From Allokutzneria sp. NRRL B-24872 (lineage in GTDB: Bacteria > Actinomycetota > Actinomycetes > Mycobacteriales > Pseudonocardiaceae): a stretch of 42,595 nt of DNA. The notes under the pieces were generated by a model. It was given only the letters and a program-made list of their open reading frames with translations, made no database searches and was not told the DNA's origin. Of this stretch, positions 32,809 through 41,538 are shown one piece after another. Location: assembly GCF_002155965.1 (NCBI RefSeq), contig NZ_MUMH01000110.1:1-42595 (forward strand), read 5' to 3'. The translations under genes and the position numbers were made by a program. Positions within the stretch are counted from its first letter, which is position 1; every line of letters begins with the position of its first letter.

Positions 32809-34724
32809 CGACACGCTTCCGACTCGACCTGGTTCGCCTCGACACCACCGAGGGCGCGGTCGAGTATCGCTTCCGCTCGGACCTAACCGTGCTCGCTGGC
32901 CCCACCGGGGTCGGGAAGACCACCCTGCTCGAACTGATCAAGTTCGGATTCGGGCTCGATGCCACGCTGGCGCCGGTCGCTGTGGAGCACATCGACTCGG
33001 TGACCCTCCACGTGCGAATCGGTGACGCGCAACTCCAGATTGCCCGCAGCCTCGACCGCGCCAAACGGCGTACGGTCCGGGTCACCGACTTGATCACCCA
33101 AGATCGCCTGCCCGACCACAACGTCGGCCTTGACGCCGAGCACTCCCTGAACTCGCTGCTGATGAAGTCATTGGGCCTGCGTGACGACCTGCGTGCCAGC
33201 TCCGAAAAGGGCAAGAAGGCAGGCAACCGCGTTACGTTCGCCGACATCCTGACGTACCTCTATATCCCGCAGCGGCAGATCAACCTCGATATTGCCTACA
33301 GCCAAGACAACTTCCGGGATCTCAAGCGCCGTACCGTCTTCGAGCTGCTGTACGGACTCACCGAAGCTGAGATCCTCGACCTGCGTGCCCAGGCCAACAC
33401 ACTTGCAAGCGAGATCGCCGTGGCTGAGGCACGGCACACAGCTGTTGTCGACTTCCTACACGAGAGCCGGACCAGGCAGCGAGAAGAAGCCGAAAGCCAG
33501 CTCCGCGCCGCCGAGGCGAGCGAAGCCGCAGCGGAACAGCAGCTTGCCCAGCTTCGAGACGAGCTGGACCCGGTGATCGACAGCAACACTCGCGCACTAC
33601 GGGACTTGCTCTCCGACGCGGAGCGCGGTGCCGCAGACCTCGCCGCAGGCATCGCCGACATCAACCGCCGCCAGTCCCAGCTCGCCGCGGAACGCCGACG
33701 GGTCGAGGCAGACATGGACAGGCTCGGCCGCATGCGCGAGGCGAACCTTGTTCTCGCCAACATCGAGTTCAGGATGTGCCCGCGGTGCATGCAGTCGCTG
33801 GAGAACCGGGAGATCCCTGCCAACGCCTGCAGGGTGTGCCTCCAGCCAGACCCGGTCAATGACGGCGCCTCCGACGACCAGTACGAGATGAGGCAGTTGC
33901 GGGACCAGATTCAGGAGATGAGCGAGCAGATCGTTGCCCTGAGCAGCCAGAGGACAGTGGTCGAGCAGGCCGCGACTGAGAAGAACCGTCTGATTGACCT
34001 GCTCAACGTCCAGATCGAGCAGCGGACCGCCGAACGTATCAGCCCTCGCCTGCAAGCCTTCAGTGATGCCGCACAGGCATTGGCGAGCGCACGCAGCGAG
34101 CAACAGCGGTGGGAAGCCATCCTCCGCCAGTGGGACGTAGTGGCCGACCTCCGTCAACACGTGCGCACCCTCAGCTCCCAGCGCGCACAGTTGGAAGCCG
34201 ACATCAAACAGGCGCAGCAGGCGCTGGACAAGCGGCGCACCGAGGTCATCAACGCACTCAGCGAGGAATTCGACGCCACCGTCCGAGCGATCGGAATCCC
34301 CGGCGTCAACTCCGCGACCATCGATCCCAAGAAGTACTTGCCAGTCATCAACGGCAACGTATTCTCCAAGAACAATCAATTGGGCGGCGGCCTGACAACT
34401 GCCACCCAGATCGCCTATTGGTGCTCGCTGGTCGCGGTCGCCCTGCGCACGTCCGATAGCCTCTACCCGCTGTTCCTCCTGATCGACAGCCCACGCATGG
34501 CGCTCAACACAGCCACTGGCCTCAGCCAGGCGATGTACCGAAGGCTCACTACCCTGGTTGGCACCTTGCCCGGTCGACTCCAGGTGATCATCGCTGACAA
34601 CGAACTGCCCAAGGAGTACCGCGCCAGCTACGCCCAGATCGACTTCGACTACGCCGCCCCAACCATTTCCACCATCCCACACCCCGGCCCCAATGCAGTT
34701 CAGACCATCGAAGAAAGAACGTAG
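32805..34724 (+). CDS. SMC/Rad50-like ATPase with zinc-hook cysteines (ABC-3C ATPase)
   Basis: A 639-residue ABC-type ATPase. Walker A GPTGVGKT at residues 32-39 follows VLA, as in RecF/Rad50-like proteins. Long coiled coils occupy about 190-310 and 360-490. Between them lies a CX2C...CX2C pair (CPRCMQSLE, then CRVCLQP, about 325-346), a zinc-binding hook. The C-terminal lobe has NNQLGGGLTTATQIAYWCSLVAVAL in the position of the ABC signature, and LLIDSPRMALN as Walker B/D-loop with DSP rather than DE, as in other ABC-3C ATPases. In such systems the ATPase is thought to sense invading nucleic acid and license the effector (established proposal for the class, not shown here). AGGAGAT precedes the GTG. 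Confidence 0.85.
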   Translation: MTTRFRLDLVRLDTTEGAVEYRFRSDLTVLAGPTGVGKTTLLELIKFGFGLDATLAPVAVEHIDSVTLHVRIGDAQLQIARSLDRAKRRTVRVTDLITQDRLPDHNVGLDAEHSLNSLLMKSLGLRDDLRASSEKGKKAGNRVTFADILTYLYIPQRQINLDIAYSQDNFRDLKRRTVFELLYGLTEAEILDLRAQANTLASEIAVAEARHTAVVDFLHESRTRQREEAESQLRAAEASEAAAEQQLAQLRDELDPVIDSNTRALRDLLSDAERGAADLAAGIADINRRQSQLAAERRRVEADMDRLGRMREANLVLANIEFRMCPRCMQSLENREIPANACRVCLQPDPVNDGASDDQYEMRQLRDQIQEMSEQIVALSSQRTVVEQAATEKNRLIDLLNVQIEQRTAERISPRLQAFSDAAQALASARSEQQRWEAILRQWDVVADLRQHVRTLSSQRAQLEADIKQAQQALDKRRTEVINALSEEFDATVRAIGIPGVNSATIDPKKYLPVINGNVFSKNNQLGGGLTTATQIAYWCSLVAVALRTSDSLYPLFLLIDSPRMALNTATGLSQAMYRRLTTLVGTLPGRLQVIIADNELPKEYRASYAQIDFDYAAPTISTIPHPGPNAVQTIEERT

Positions 34725-35100
34725 TGTGTTTGAACCGGCTCGAAGGGGCCAGGTTTCTACCGAGACGCCTGCCTGGCCAACGAAAACCACTTTGGCGGCG
34801 CCACTGGCCTCGCCGTCGGTTCGTGAGGTTTTCACGAACATCCGCACATGCCGCTGACCGGCCGCACTCGCCAGGGCAGCGAGTGCTCAAGTAGTGCGGA
34901 GACCTGCCGCAGACGGGCCGCTCACAGCGCACGGAACACCAGGTCATTCGATCAACTTTGTTCATGTTCACGCGGAACGTACAAGAATCAACTATTGGTC
35001 TGCACGTGTAGTTGGGTCGTCGTCTAGGTAGGGCCGGTACCGACGCTAATTTGTGTGAACTGTGAGCAATCCGGGCAATCTCGTTTCCGCCTTTGGTTTG
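34725..35100. other. Intergenic region without a supported gene
   Basis: A 376-base stretch between the converging ATPase and pentapeptide-repeat genes. I see no gene with a plausible start and no strong hairpin. Composition becomes AT-richer at 34960-35060, which may mark a junction between cassettes. Confidence 0.5.
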
Positions 35101-36186
35101 TCACGAGGTAAGGCGGGGCATAGGTGTCGGTGGAGGAAATCGAGACTTTCTATTCTCCGAACGCTCCCAGGCGGCGCAGTCGGCCAGCCTCGCTGCGATC
35201 CAGGTGTCCTCGCGGAGTGGTTCTGGCAGCACGGTGTCCTCGTCCAGAAGTGCCGCTGACAGTTGCTCAGCCGACAGGCCGCTGGCACGGTTCAGGTTCG
35301 CGCCCTGGAGATTTGTGCCGGTGAGTGTGCTACCCGCGAATGACGCATTTCGCAGATCGGCCCCGTGCAGATGTGTTGTATTAAGGCGTGCCCTGTCCAA
35401 AAACGCGCCTCGCAGGTCTGCGAAGTTGAGGATCGTGCCCGTTAGATCGGCGCCGCGAAAGTCCACTCGTCGCAGATCGGAGTCGGTTAGAAACATCCGG
35501 GTTAATCGCGGTGCGTCCTTGAACTCCATTTCCCGGATGCTCACTCCGGCAAGAGCTGTCCGGATCAGCTTGGGTCGGTGCGGTTCCGCCCGAACCGGTC
35601 GACGGGCCAGCACGGTCATCACGGCCTGAACATCCTGGTCAGGCTGAGTTCTCGGCTCCGGCATACCTGGTTGCGTGGCGCGCTGCCATGGTGGCTTGAG
35701 GTAGTCGCCCACTTCCAAGCGCGGCGCGGACGCCCGTTCGCAGACGAACGCGCACAACACCTCCAGGACGGTGGCATGGTCGGGCGCCGACTCGGCCATG
35801 ACGTGTTCCAGCGAGTAGATGCCGCCCAGGCGCTCCTGCACGGTGTCGCCGGCGAGCTGGGTTATCGCCTTGGTGAACCGGTCGGTAACCTGACCGCGCC
35901 TGGTGAGAGCGAAGGTGCGCGCGGCGAATGCGACACCAATCGCGGTGATCGCTCCGCCGCAGCCGAGCAGGACGGACTGCCGAACGGCGTTGATTGCGTC
36001 AGCACGCTCCTTTCCGGGTAGCGAGCGGACGGTGTCGCCGGCGACGAACCACGCGACGGGTCCTAGCAACAGGACAACCACAGCCACCACGGCGAGCAGC
36101 GCTCCTACAGCGGCGAGCCCTCGCATCACCCCATGCGGTGCGCGCCGACGTTGCCCACGGCTCCTACCCAACCTGCCACCCCGCAA
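35101..36186 (-). CDS. Pentapeptide-repeat membrane protein
   Basis: Up to 361 residues. Two transmembrane segments lie near the N-terminus (LAAVGALLAVVAVVVLLLGPVAWFVAG and VLLGCGGAITAIGVAFAARTFAL). A helical region follows (QVTDRFTKAITQLAGDTVQERLGGIYSLEHVMAES), typical of actinobacterial pentapeptide proteins, then pentapeptide repeats of the A(D/N)LXX type (ADLTGTILNFADLRGAFLDRA, LHGADLRNASFAG, LTGTNLQGANLNRA) which form a right-handed beta helix. The TTG at 36186 has AGGTGA upstream; the ATG at 36126, just before the first membrane helix, is an alternative start. The cellular role of this family is unknown. Confidence 0.8.
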   Translation of the reverse strand: MRGGRLGRSRGQRRRAPHGVMRGLAAVGALLAVVAVVVLLLGPVAWFVAGDTVRSLPGKERADAINAVRQSVLLGCGGAITAIGVAFAARTFALTRRGQVTDRFTKAITQLAGDTVQERLGGIYSLEHVMAESAPDHATVLEVLCAFVCERASAPRLEVGDYLKPPWQRATQPGMPEPRTQPDQDVQAVMTVLARRPVRAEPHRPKLIRTALAGVSIREMEFKDAPRLTRMFLTDSDLRRVDFRGADLTGTILNFADLRGAFLDRARLNTTHLHGADLRNASFAGSTLTGTNLQGANLNRASGLSAEQLSAALLDEDTVLPEPLREDTWIAARLADCAAWERSENRKSRFPPPTPMPRLTS

Positions 36187-36312
36187 CTGTGATCACCTGC
36201 CCCGCAGTCCTCCAGCGTTTCGTAGCCGCCCTGAATGATCAAGCCTTCAGGCCATGCTCGCGCTCGCCATGGGGCTGTTAGGCGGCTGACGAGCGTTGTC
36301 GGTGGTGCTGGC

Positions 36313-36318
36313 TACCGT
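36313..36318 (+). promoter_or_regulatory. Candidate -10 box, leaderless
   Basis: TACCGT matches TANNNT and lies six bases upstream of the GTG at 36325, again without a clear Shine-Dalgarno sequence. Confidence 0.3.
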
Positions 36319-36324
36319 GCGGGC

Positions 36325-37044
36325 GTGACAGTGTTGTGGTCGGTGAACCCGGACGACGAACTGCGTATCCCATTACCAGTTCCAGCGTGGTTGGTGTTGT
36401 CGGACGTCTCCGCACATGCGGTGCGGCTCTACTGCCTCTACCAACTAGCGCTTCGCAACTACAGGCGTCCGTCTACACACCTTCCTCAAGGACCTGACGA
36501 CCTTGCTTCCGTACTGCAAATTGACGTCGAGCAGTACCTCTCCGTTCATCAGGAACTACTAGACATCGGCGCCGTGGAGGAAGCGCACGACGTTGACGAG
36601 GCCGGCGAGGTCGAGAGCACTCTTGTCGTGCACGAGCTGAGCCCGACCCAGCGAGTTGAGGCGGACAGGCGAGAGCGTTGGCGCCAGGAGCAGCTTGCCG
36701 AACGCCGCGCTGCGGAGGAGGCGAGTCGCCGAACTGCACCAGCTGCCGAGGGCTTCGTGTACGTCATCGCGCAGGTCGGAACGACACGGGTGAAGATCGG
36801 ATACACGCGGAACGTGGCCCGCAGACTGAAGGGGCTACAGACCAGCAATCCCTACAAGCTGGAGGTGCTCTGGCACGCGCCCGGGGACATGCGCCTGGAA
36901 GAAGCCCTTCACAAGAAATTCGCGAAACGCCGAACTCAGGGCGAGTGGTTCGATTTCGGGCACCTTAATCCAGTAAAAGCTGTTGAAGCGGCCTTAAGTA
37001 AGATTAAGCTCCACGGGGGCGCTGAAAGCTTCCCTGGAACGTGA
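36325..37044 (+). CDS. HTH-type N-terminal region fused to a T5orf172 (GIY-YIG-like) domain
   Basis: A 239-residue protein. The first 90 residues look like a winged-helix domain (PVPAWLVLSDVSAHAVRLYCLYQLALRN, DDLASVLQIDVEQYLSVHQELLDIGAV) resembling plasmid or phage replication-type wHTH. A charged coiled coil follows (RVEADRRERWRQEQLAERRAAEEASRR). The C-terminal T5orf172/MUG113 domain contains GFVYVIAQVGTTRVKIGYTRNVARRLKGLQTSNPYKL and EEALHKKFAKRRTQGEWF, the nuclease-like fold related to GIY-YIG. Such domains occur in phage Bro-like proteins and mobile elements; the substrate is unknown. The GTG start follows a TANNNT box. Confidence 0.72.
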   Translation: MTVLWSVNPDDELRIPLPVPAWLVLSDVSAHAVRLYCLYQLALRNYRRPSTHLPQGPDDLASVLQIDVEQYLSVHQELLDIGAVEEAHDVDEAGEVESTLVVHELSPTQRVEADRRERWRQEQLAERRAAEEASRRTAPAAEGFVYVIAQVGTTRVKIGYTRNVARRLKGLQTSNPYKLEVLWHAPGDMRLEEALHKKFAKRRTQGEWFDFGHLNPVKAVEAALSKIKLHGGAESFPGT

Positions 37045-37066
37045 GCTTTCTTTGCTGTGAGCATCC

Positions 37067-38068
37067 TCAAGCTCGGCTGAGTTGGTACTCAATCTCGGCC
37101 TCCACTCGTGGCATTGCCTCTGCGGTAAAACCCTCGGGTAGTAACCTTAATGCGTGAGGTAGGGGCTGAGATCCGGTGGTGAATCCTTCAATGCGACCTT
37201 TGGCTTTGCGTAGGGGATCGGGCGAAACGTAAACAAGATTCAGCCAATCCAGCATGAAGTGGGCCTCGTAAGCATCTCGACCGATTCCGTGATGCAGTAG
37301 GCGAGTTTCAGAGTCAATCCGGATTCCGCCGTCTGATGTCTTCGCTGCGTAGTGGGCGAGCATCAGAATGAACAGAATTTCCGTGTCCTCAAGGACGTGA
37401 ATCCAACCCTTAGTGAAGAAATCCACTGGAAGGCTAAAAATGTCAACATCCGTACTTTTTGGAAGTTCGTATTTGATGTTCGGACCGTTGCGGCGAGTAC
37501 CGGCTTCGTTCTGCAGTCGGAAGTTCTCGTACCTCTTCAAGCCTCTGAGATGAGCGTTGGGCAGAGCGATGAGGTCAGCGCCCACCAGACGATCGAGAGT
37601 GTTCCGAAGCTGGCGAAGCTTCTTGTCTGCCACGTTCATGAAGATCCGGCCCGACATGGCGGGACGCGCATCGGAGGCAAGCAAATCCACCCAGGACTGC
37701 CCAGAACCGGCGGCCCTGAGGGGCCTGGGGTTCGCGGGGTGCGTTCCCTGCCGACCGCGAGCCTGCGCCTCGAACAGGCCGGTGAGGAACAGCCGCAGAC
37801 TGGCTCCGCGGGGGCTTACGAGCTGCGCTGCCGGCGGACGAAGTTCACGGGGCGGCAACCGGCGGTCAGACCAGTCCCCCGGTGGCGCGTCGACCTGGTA
37901 GACGAAGTCCTTCCGGACTCGCACCTCGGTGAACGACGGCTTGGTCGCCAGGTCTGCCAGCGCGGCCGTCGCCTTCGCGACCGACCCACGCATGGAGTCC
38001 AGCCGGGCAAGCCGGTCGCGGAGGTCTTTGCGCTCTCGCTCCGTTGGAGCACGGGAGTCGTTGATCAA
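37067..38068 (-). CDS. Conserved hypothetical protein of unknown function
   Basis: A 333-residue protein, no family recognised. It starts with a coiled-coil-like helix (TERERKDLRDRLARLDSMRGSVAKATAALADLA), continues with a basic, proline-rich part and a helical region with a possible winged helix (KLRQLRNTLDRLVGADLIALPN, FRLQNEAG). The C-terminal half contains FTKGWIHVLEDTEILFILMLAHYAAK and RDAYEAHFMLDWLNLVYVSPDPLRKAKGR, which has the feel of a replication-initiator or HTH-type fold. The formal TTG start at 38068 has weak RBS support; ATG 37993 is an alternative. It converges with the T5orf172 gene. Confidence 0.6.
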   Translation of the reverse strand: MINDSRAPTERERKDLRDRLARLDSMRGSVAKATAALADLATKPSFTEVRVRKDFVYQVDAPPGDWSDRRLPPRELRPPAAQLVSPRGASLRLFLTGLFEAQARGRQGTHPANPRPLRAAGSGQSWVDLLASDARPAMSGRIFMNVADKKLRQLRNTLDRLVGADLIALPNAHLRGLKRYENFRLQNEAGTRRNGPNIKYELPKSTDVDIFSLPVDFFTKGWIHVLEDTEILFILMLAHYAAKTSDGGIRIDSETRLLHHGIGRDAYEAHFMLDWLNLVYVSPDPLRKAKGRIEGFTTGSQPLPHALRLLPEGFTAEAMPRVEAEIEYQLSRA

Positions 38069-38231
38069 CTTCTGCCCAGTTTCGGATTCTTGTCCTGAAC
38101 GTCTTGACCCGCCCGTATTACCTTGGATTCCTTTTAACAGTCTCCAGAATCCTGGCGGTTCAGGACGCGAACAAGCCTACACGCATCTGCCCAACCCGTC
38201 GTGCACCATGTCGTCATCGCCGAGGACAGCT

Positions 38232-38259
38232 GGCCGCCCGCCGACCCCGGCGGGCGGCC
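38232..38259. terminator. 12-bp perfect GC hairpin
   Basis: GGCCGCCCGCCG, loop ACCC, CGGCGGGCGGCC. It has the form of an actinobacterial terminator without a T run and lies 60 bases before the small membrane-protein gene. The adjacent GGGTAGCCGCCCGAAGGCC is also self-complementary in part. Direction unclear. Confidence 0.5.
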
Positions 38260-38318
38260 TCCGGGTAGCCGCCCGAAGGCCGCCCTAGGCATCCACCCAC
38301 TAGCGACGGAGCGACGCC

Positions 38319-38528
38319 ATGCCTCGAAGACTACGACGAGACGAACCTTCCGACCGCGGCAAGCCCGACAGCAACGACGGCGCCTCGGATCGCCTTCCCC
38401 TACGTTGGGCGGTCATCGGGTCCCTCTCGATCGCCGCGGCAGCGACCGGACTGGCGGCGAACGGGTCACCCGGTGCGATCACTCTCGGGCTCGGAGTAGC
38501 CGCCGTTCTGCACAAGTTGATCGCCTGA
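38319..38528 (+). CDS. Small membrane protein, unknown function
   Basis: A 69-residue product: a basic, polar N-terminus (RRLRRDEPSDRGKPDSND) and a hydrophobic C-terminal half (LRWAVIGSLSIAAAATGLAANGSPGAITLGLGVAAVLHKLIA) that would make one or two membrane helices. GGAG precedes the ATG by about eight bases. No family recognised. It stands alone between converging or diverging neighbours. Confidence 0.5.
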   Translation: MPRRLRRDEPSDRGKPDSNDGASDRLPLRWAVIGSLSIAAAATGLAANGSPGAITLGLGVAAVLHKLIA

Positions 38529-38921
38529 TCTTCACCATGACTGGGCGGCGTGTGCGGGCCCATGTCGAGCGAGGCCCGCGCACGCCGCCAGGTCATCGCG
38601 ATGAGCGAAGTCGGAGAACCAGATCGACGTCTCCTACGCGAACGGGTCCTCGTGGCAAGCTCGTCCGGACAACCGTGGCTCCGGTCGGCGTTACTTCCGC
38701 AGATGCGAGATTGAGAGCCCTAGAGCCATGTCAGGGCGGGCCTTCCAAACAGGCCCTTGGGTTCCTATGTGAACTGCAGCCGCCTCTGCGGTCAAGAAGA
38801 CCACTGATCGAAAAAAACCTAGGCAGTCAATGGAGTCGCTGAGCCGGAGAGTCGGATTCGCCCTCGCCTTGGCTGAAGAACTTCGATCACGGACCGCTGC
38901 GAGGACTGGTGATGCGGTAAT

Positions 38922-39407
38922 CTACTCATTCCCATGTGCGACGTCATGTCGGATTTCGATCCACTGGGAGAGCACTTGTCGGACGTGTTTCGGCTCGACT
39001 ACGAAGCTCCCGGAGCCTCGCCCTCCTCGTTGCTTCCACGTCCACTGGGGCTGAGGGTCGAAACCTGTTCTGCCAAGCAGAGCCTTAAGGTTGTCTGGAT
39101 TCGGCGTGGAAAACCTCTTTAGTGCCGTCTTGAAGTCGGTTTCCCACTGCGTTGCGGCGCCCGCCACCAGTGCCGATCCGCTGGCCTTCTGCAACTCAGT
39201 CAGGACAACGTCCCGCAGTGCCTGAGCAACGTCCTGGACGAACGCCTGCCACGTCGCAACTGCTGTGACGATGACACCCCGGTTTACTGAAGTCTCCACC
39301 CGTCGGCGGCCAGGCGTTCCACTGCCAGCCGCGCGATGGACCGCGACCATGTTGTCACAGTGGGCCATCGAGTTGGTGAAGTTGTCGACTGCGGTCTGCA
39401 TGTCCAT
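38922..39407 (-). CDS. RiboL-PSP-HEPN-like protein, probably truncated by an amber codon
   Basis: A 161-residue HEPN-superfamily protein, a group of RNases common in abortive-infection and toxin systems. It begins MDMQTAVDNFTNSMAHCDNMV and ends with IEIRHDVAHGNE, containing the RX4H catalytic motif (RHDVAH). The frame stops at TAG 38922-38924 directly after the motif. In the same frame the sequence beyond remains coding-like (NPTLRLSDSIDCLGFFRSVVFLTAEAAAVHIG) down to a TAA at 38691, and this looks like the usual C-terminal helix of the family. A nonsense mutation is therefore likely. The motif itself is intact, so a shortened product might still act. Confidence 0.65.
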   Translation of the reverse strand: MDMQTAVDNFTNSMAHCDNMVAVHRAAGSGTPGRRRVETSVNRGVIVTAVATWQAFVQDVAQALRDVVLTELQKASGSALVAGAATQWETDFKTALKRFSTPNPDNLKALLGRTGFDPQPQWTWKQRGGRGSGSFVVEPKHVRQVLSQWIEIRHDVAHGNE

Positions 39408-39577
39408 AGTGACTCGCTCTCGATGGGAATTTGGAACCAACATGTCCCACCAGTAGGCAGTCGTAGTAGTGGAGTAACCAGACCGTGCCAAATCAGATGC
39501 TCATCTGTGTTGACTGATCAGCTAGATTTAGTTGAGGGTCGGCTGTGTCGGCTGTTTCGATATGGGTGCGGTCAAGC

Positions 39578-39859
39578 TTATGATTCGACTCCACTTGTGT
39601 CGTCGAATAGTTTGTACATATTGCTGCGTTGCATGCCCGATTCTTTGGAAATTCTCAGTCGTGGAATTTTTGCGGCATCGGCAGCAAGGATGGCTTCGCG
39701 GCGCTTGGCTCGCGCCTCGCGCTGCCTCGCGAGTAGATCATCAACTTCCTCGTCTAGTTCCCTCTGTTTGGTGCGAGCTTTTTCTAGCCTATTCTTAATG
39801 TCTTCGAGCTCGGCGCGGATAGTGCGAAGTCGAAGGACTTCCTCTGAATCCTCGCTCAT
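39578..39859 (-). CDS. Small coiled-coil protein with HTH-like C-terminus
   Basis: A 93-residue protein starting at an ATG with GGGAAAG upstream. Residues 5-60 are a highly charged coiled coil (LRLRTIRAELEDIKNRLEKARTKQRELDEEVDDLLARQREARAKRREAI). The end (AKIPRLRISKESGMQRSNMYKLF) resembles a HTH of the type that reads serine/arginine-rich recognition helices. It could be a small dimeric DNA-binding regulator. The local sequence is lower in GC than its surroundings, suggesting separate acquisition. It lies upstream of the HEPN gene on the same strand. Confidence 0.65.
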   Translation of the reverse strand: MSEDSEEVLRLRTIRAELEDIKNRLEKARTKQRELDEEVDDLLARQREARAKRREAILAADAAKIPRLRISKESGMQRSNMYKLFDDTSGVES

Positions 39860-40069
39860 GATGCTTTCCCTCTATCTTTGTTGGAGCGCACGACGGCGTT
39901 CGTTGGCGGCATGTCTGCGATACATGTCTACCATGCTCCTAGGTATGACAGTCGGTGTGTACCGCCTGCACAGAGCTCTCGGTAATGTCTGACGGCTGCC
40001 GAACGCCGCGGCAAGCTGGTCCCGGTAGGTAGTTGGCGAGGTCGGAATTGCTGACGTAGGGCCGCAGGA

Positions 40070-41188
40070 TCATGACCGTCCGGTTGCAGTCACCGCCTCA
40101 GCAAGCATTTCCCGCACGACACGATCAAGTTGCTGTGCGCCGCTGTACTGCATGCGGCCCACGGCGGTCATGACCGCGTCATCATTGAGCCCGTCCAACC
40201 ACGTCCGAATAACCGCGGGGTCAACTCGTTGATGATGTAGAGCGAGAATCTCTGTGAGGCTCTGTCGGGCGGTCTCCGCCTGAATTCGCCACAACGACCG
40301 CTGCACAGCTGACTTCTCAGATGCCGCGGACAACGCAGCGCGCACATTTTCGTGACCGATCGTGATATCCAGGCCTGGTGGAAGCTGGCTGACGTCGCTG
40401 GTTCCGGCTATCAGATGAGGGATCGCCGTCGTGCGAGTCCATTCCTGCAGGGCGCCCAGCTCTTTCATCACGATATGCCAGGTCTTGGTATGAGGCCGTT
40501 GAATCGACACCTCGGGCAAGATGGTGAGGGGAACCTGCTTGCCACTTGGCCCGGCCGCGAGAACGTCCCCAACTTGCAAAGGCCCACCCACCATGGTGGT
40601 CACAGCCGGTTCTGGCGCGTCGAGGATGACCCGGCCCAAGCGCACTGCTGCTATAGCGGGGGTGCGATGCTTCGCCAGATTGGTGTGCTCGGCCAGCACG
40701 CGCATCGGATGGTTGTCGATGTCCACGCGCTGATACGGCTGAAGATGACGAAGGCGACGTACCAGTGGCTCACCGTCGTGCAAGGGAAGAAGATCACGGC
40801 GGCGGCGCTGTCTCAACCATTCGACGAACTTCGCCTCACTGGTTGCCGCCGGCATCTCGATTGCCCTTGCCTCGTCGTCAGTGAGTGCTCGGCCGAGCAG
40901 ATATTCAACCTCAGCGAAGATCGTATGTTCAATCAGGGCGCGCAACTGAGTCATCGCGTCTGCTGCGTACCGAGCTACGGCAGCGGGCAGCGGCGCGAGC
41001 TTTTTAACCCGCACCTCGACAATCTGGCCGTCGACAATGTTCTCCAGCGTGAATGGTCCTGGGTCCAGAAAGTAGTCATAAAGCACCTCGCCAGCGCGAC
41101 CAATGAGTGCGTCGACGTGGGCAAGGGTGTACGCGGTATGGAACTGATGCTCGGGCAGCCACGAGTAGTCGCGTCCGGGCGGAGTCAT
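40070..41188 (-). CDS. Hypothetical protein, possibly HEPN-like helical
   Basis: A 372-residue protein with no recognised family. The N-terminal 180 residues are largely helical (YTLAHVDALIGRAGEVLYDYFLDP, ARYAADAMTQLRALIEHTIFAEVEYLLGRALTDDEA) and contain VLAEHTNLAKHRTP, a motif arrangement seen in some HEPN-type families. The middle part is beta-rich (AVRLGRVILDAPEPAVTTMVGGPLQVGDVL), and the C-terminal part is helical (SLTEILALHHQRVDPAVIRTWL). It is flanked by HEPN and unknown genes in accessory DNA, so a defence or element-maintenance role is possible but unproven. Confidence 0.6.
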   Translation of the reverse strand: MTPPGRDYSWLPEHQFHTAYTLAHVDALIGRAGEVLYDYFLDPGPFTLENIVDGQIVEVRVKKLAPLPAAVARYAADAMTQLRALIEHTIFAEVEYLLGRALTDDEARAIEMPAATSEAKFVEWLRQRRRRDLLPLHDGEPLVRRLRHLQPYQRVDIDNHPMRVLAEHTNLAKHRTPAIAAVRLGRVILDAPEPAVTTMVGGPLQVGDVLAAGPSGKQVPLTILPEVSIQRPHTKTWHIVMKELGALQEWTRTTAIPHLIAGTSDVSQLPPGLDITIGHENVRAALSAASEKSAVQRSLWRIQAETARQSLTEILALHHQRVDPAVIRTWLDGLNDDAVMTAVGRMQYSGAQQLDRVVREMLAEAVTATGRS

Positions 41189-41538
41189 CGCAGCAGACTA
41201 AGCCACGTGCGCCGGGCCGACCTCTGGATTTCCGTACCTCCGACGTCGCCGCCCCCTCGGACAGGACTCGCTAAGCGGCGCAGGCCGGACGCGCTGGGTT
41301 GGGGGACGCGGGCGCTGATCGTCCACTGGCACCTGCGTGCCCTCAAGTGTGGCCCTGACTGAATGCCTGCTCGGATGTTGTTGCCACACAGTCGTTCTAC
41401 GTCGATTAACTTCGGGGGCTAGAAGTTGTTCGGCAGGCGCCAGGTGATGGGGCAGATGCGCACGGGGCGGCGTGCCAGCGCGAGCGAGGACGATCGCAGC
41501 GGCGTTGCGCTCGCCGCACTTACGCGGTGTGGTCGTGG
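41189..41538. other. Intergenic region without a supported gene
   Basis: A 350-base GC-rich stretch upstream of the gene at 40070-41188. Open frames here are short and lack start signals. No clear repeat or hairpin stands out. Confidence 0.4.

Noticed and set aside
1817-38924. Amber recoding (TAG read as an amino acid) because two genes are interrupted by in-frame TAG
   Set aside because: Several intact genes here end with TAG (Nudix at 1117-1119, the TPR regulator at 9173-9175, the STAND gene at 11849-11851), so TAG works as a stop codon.
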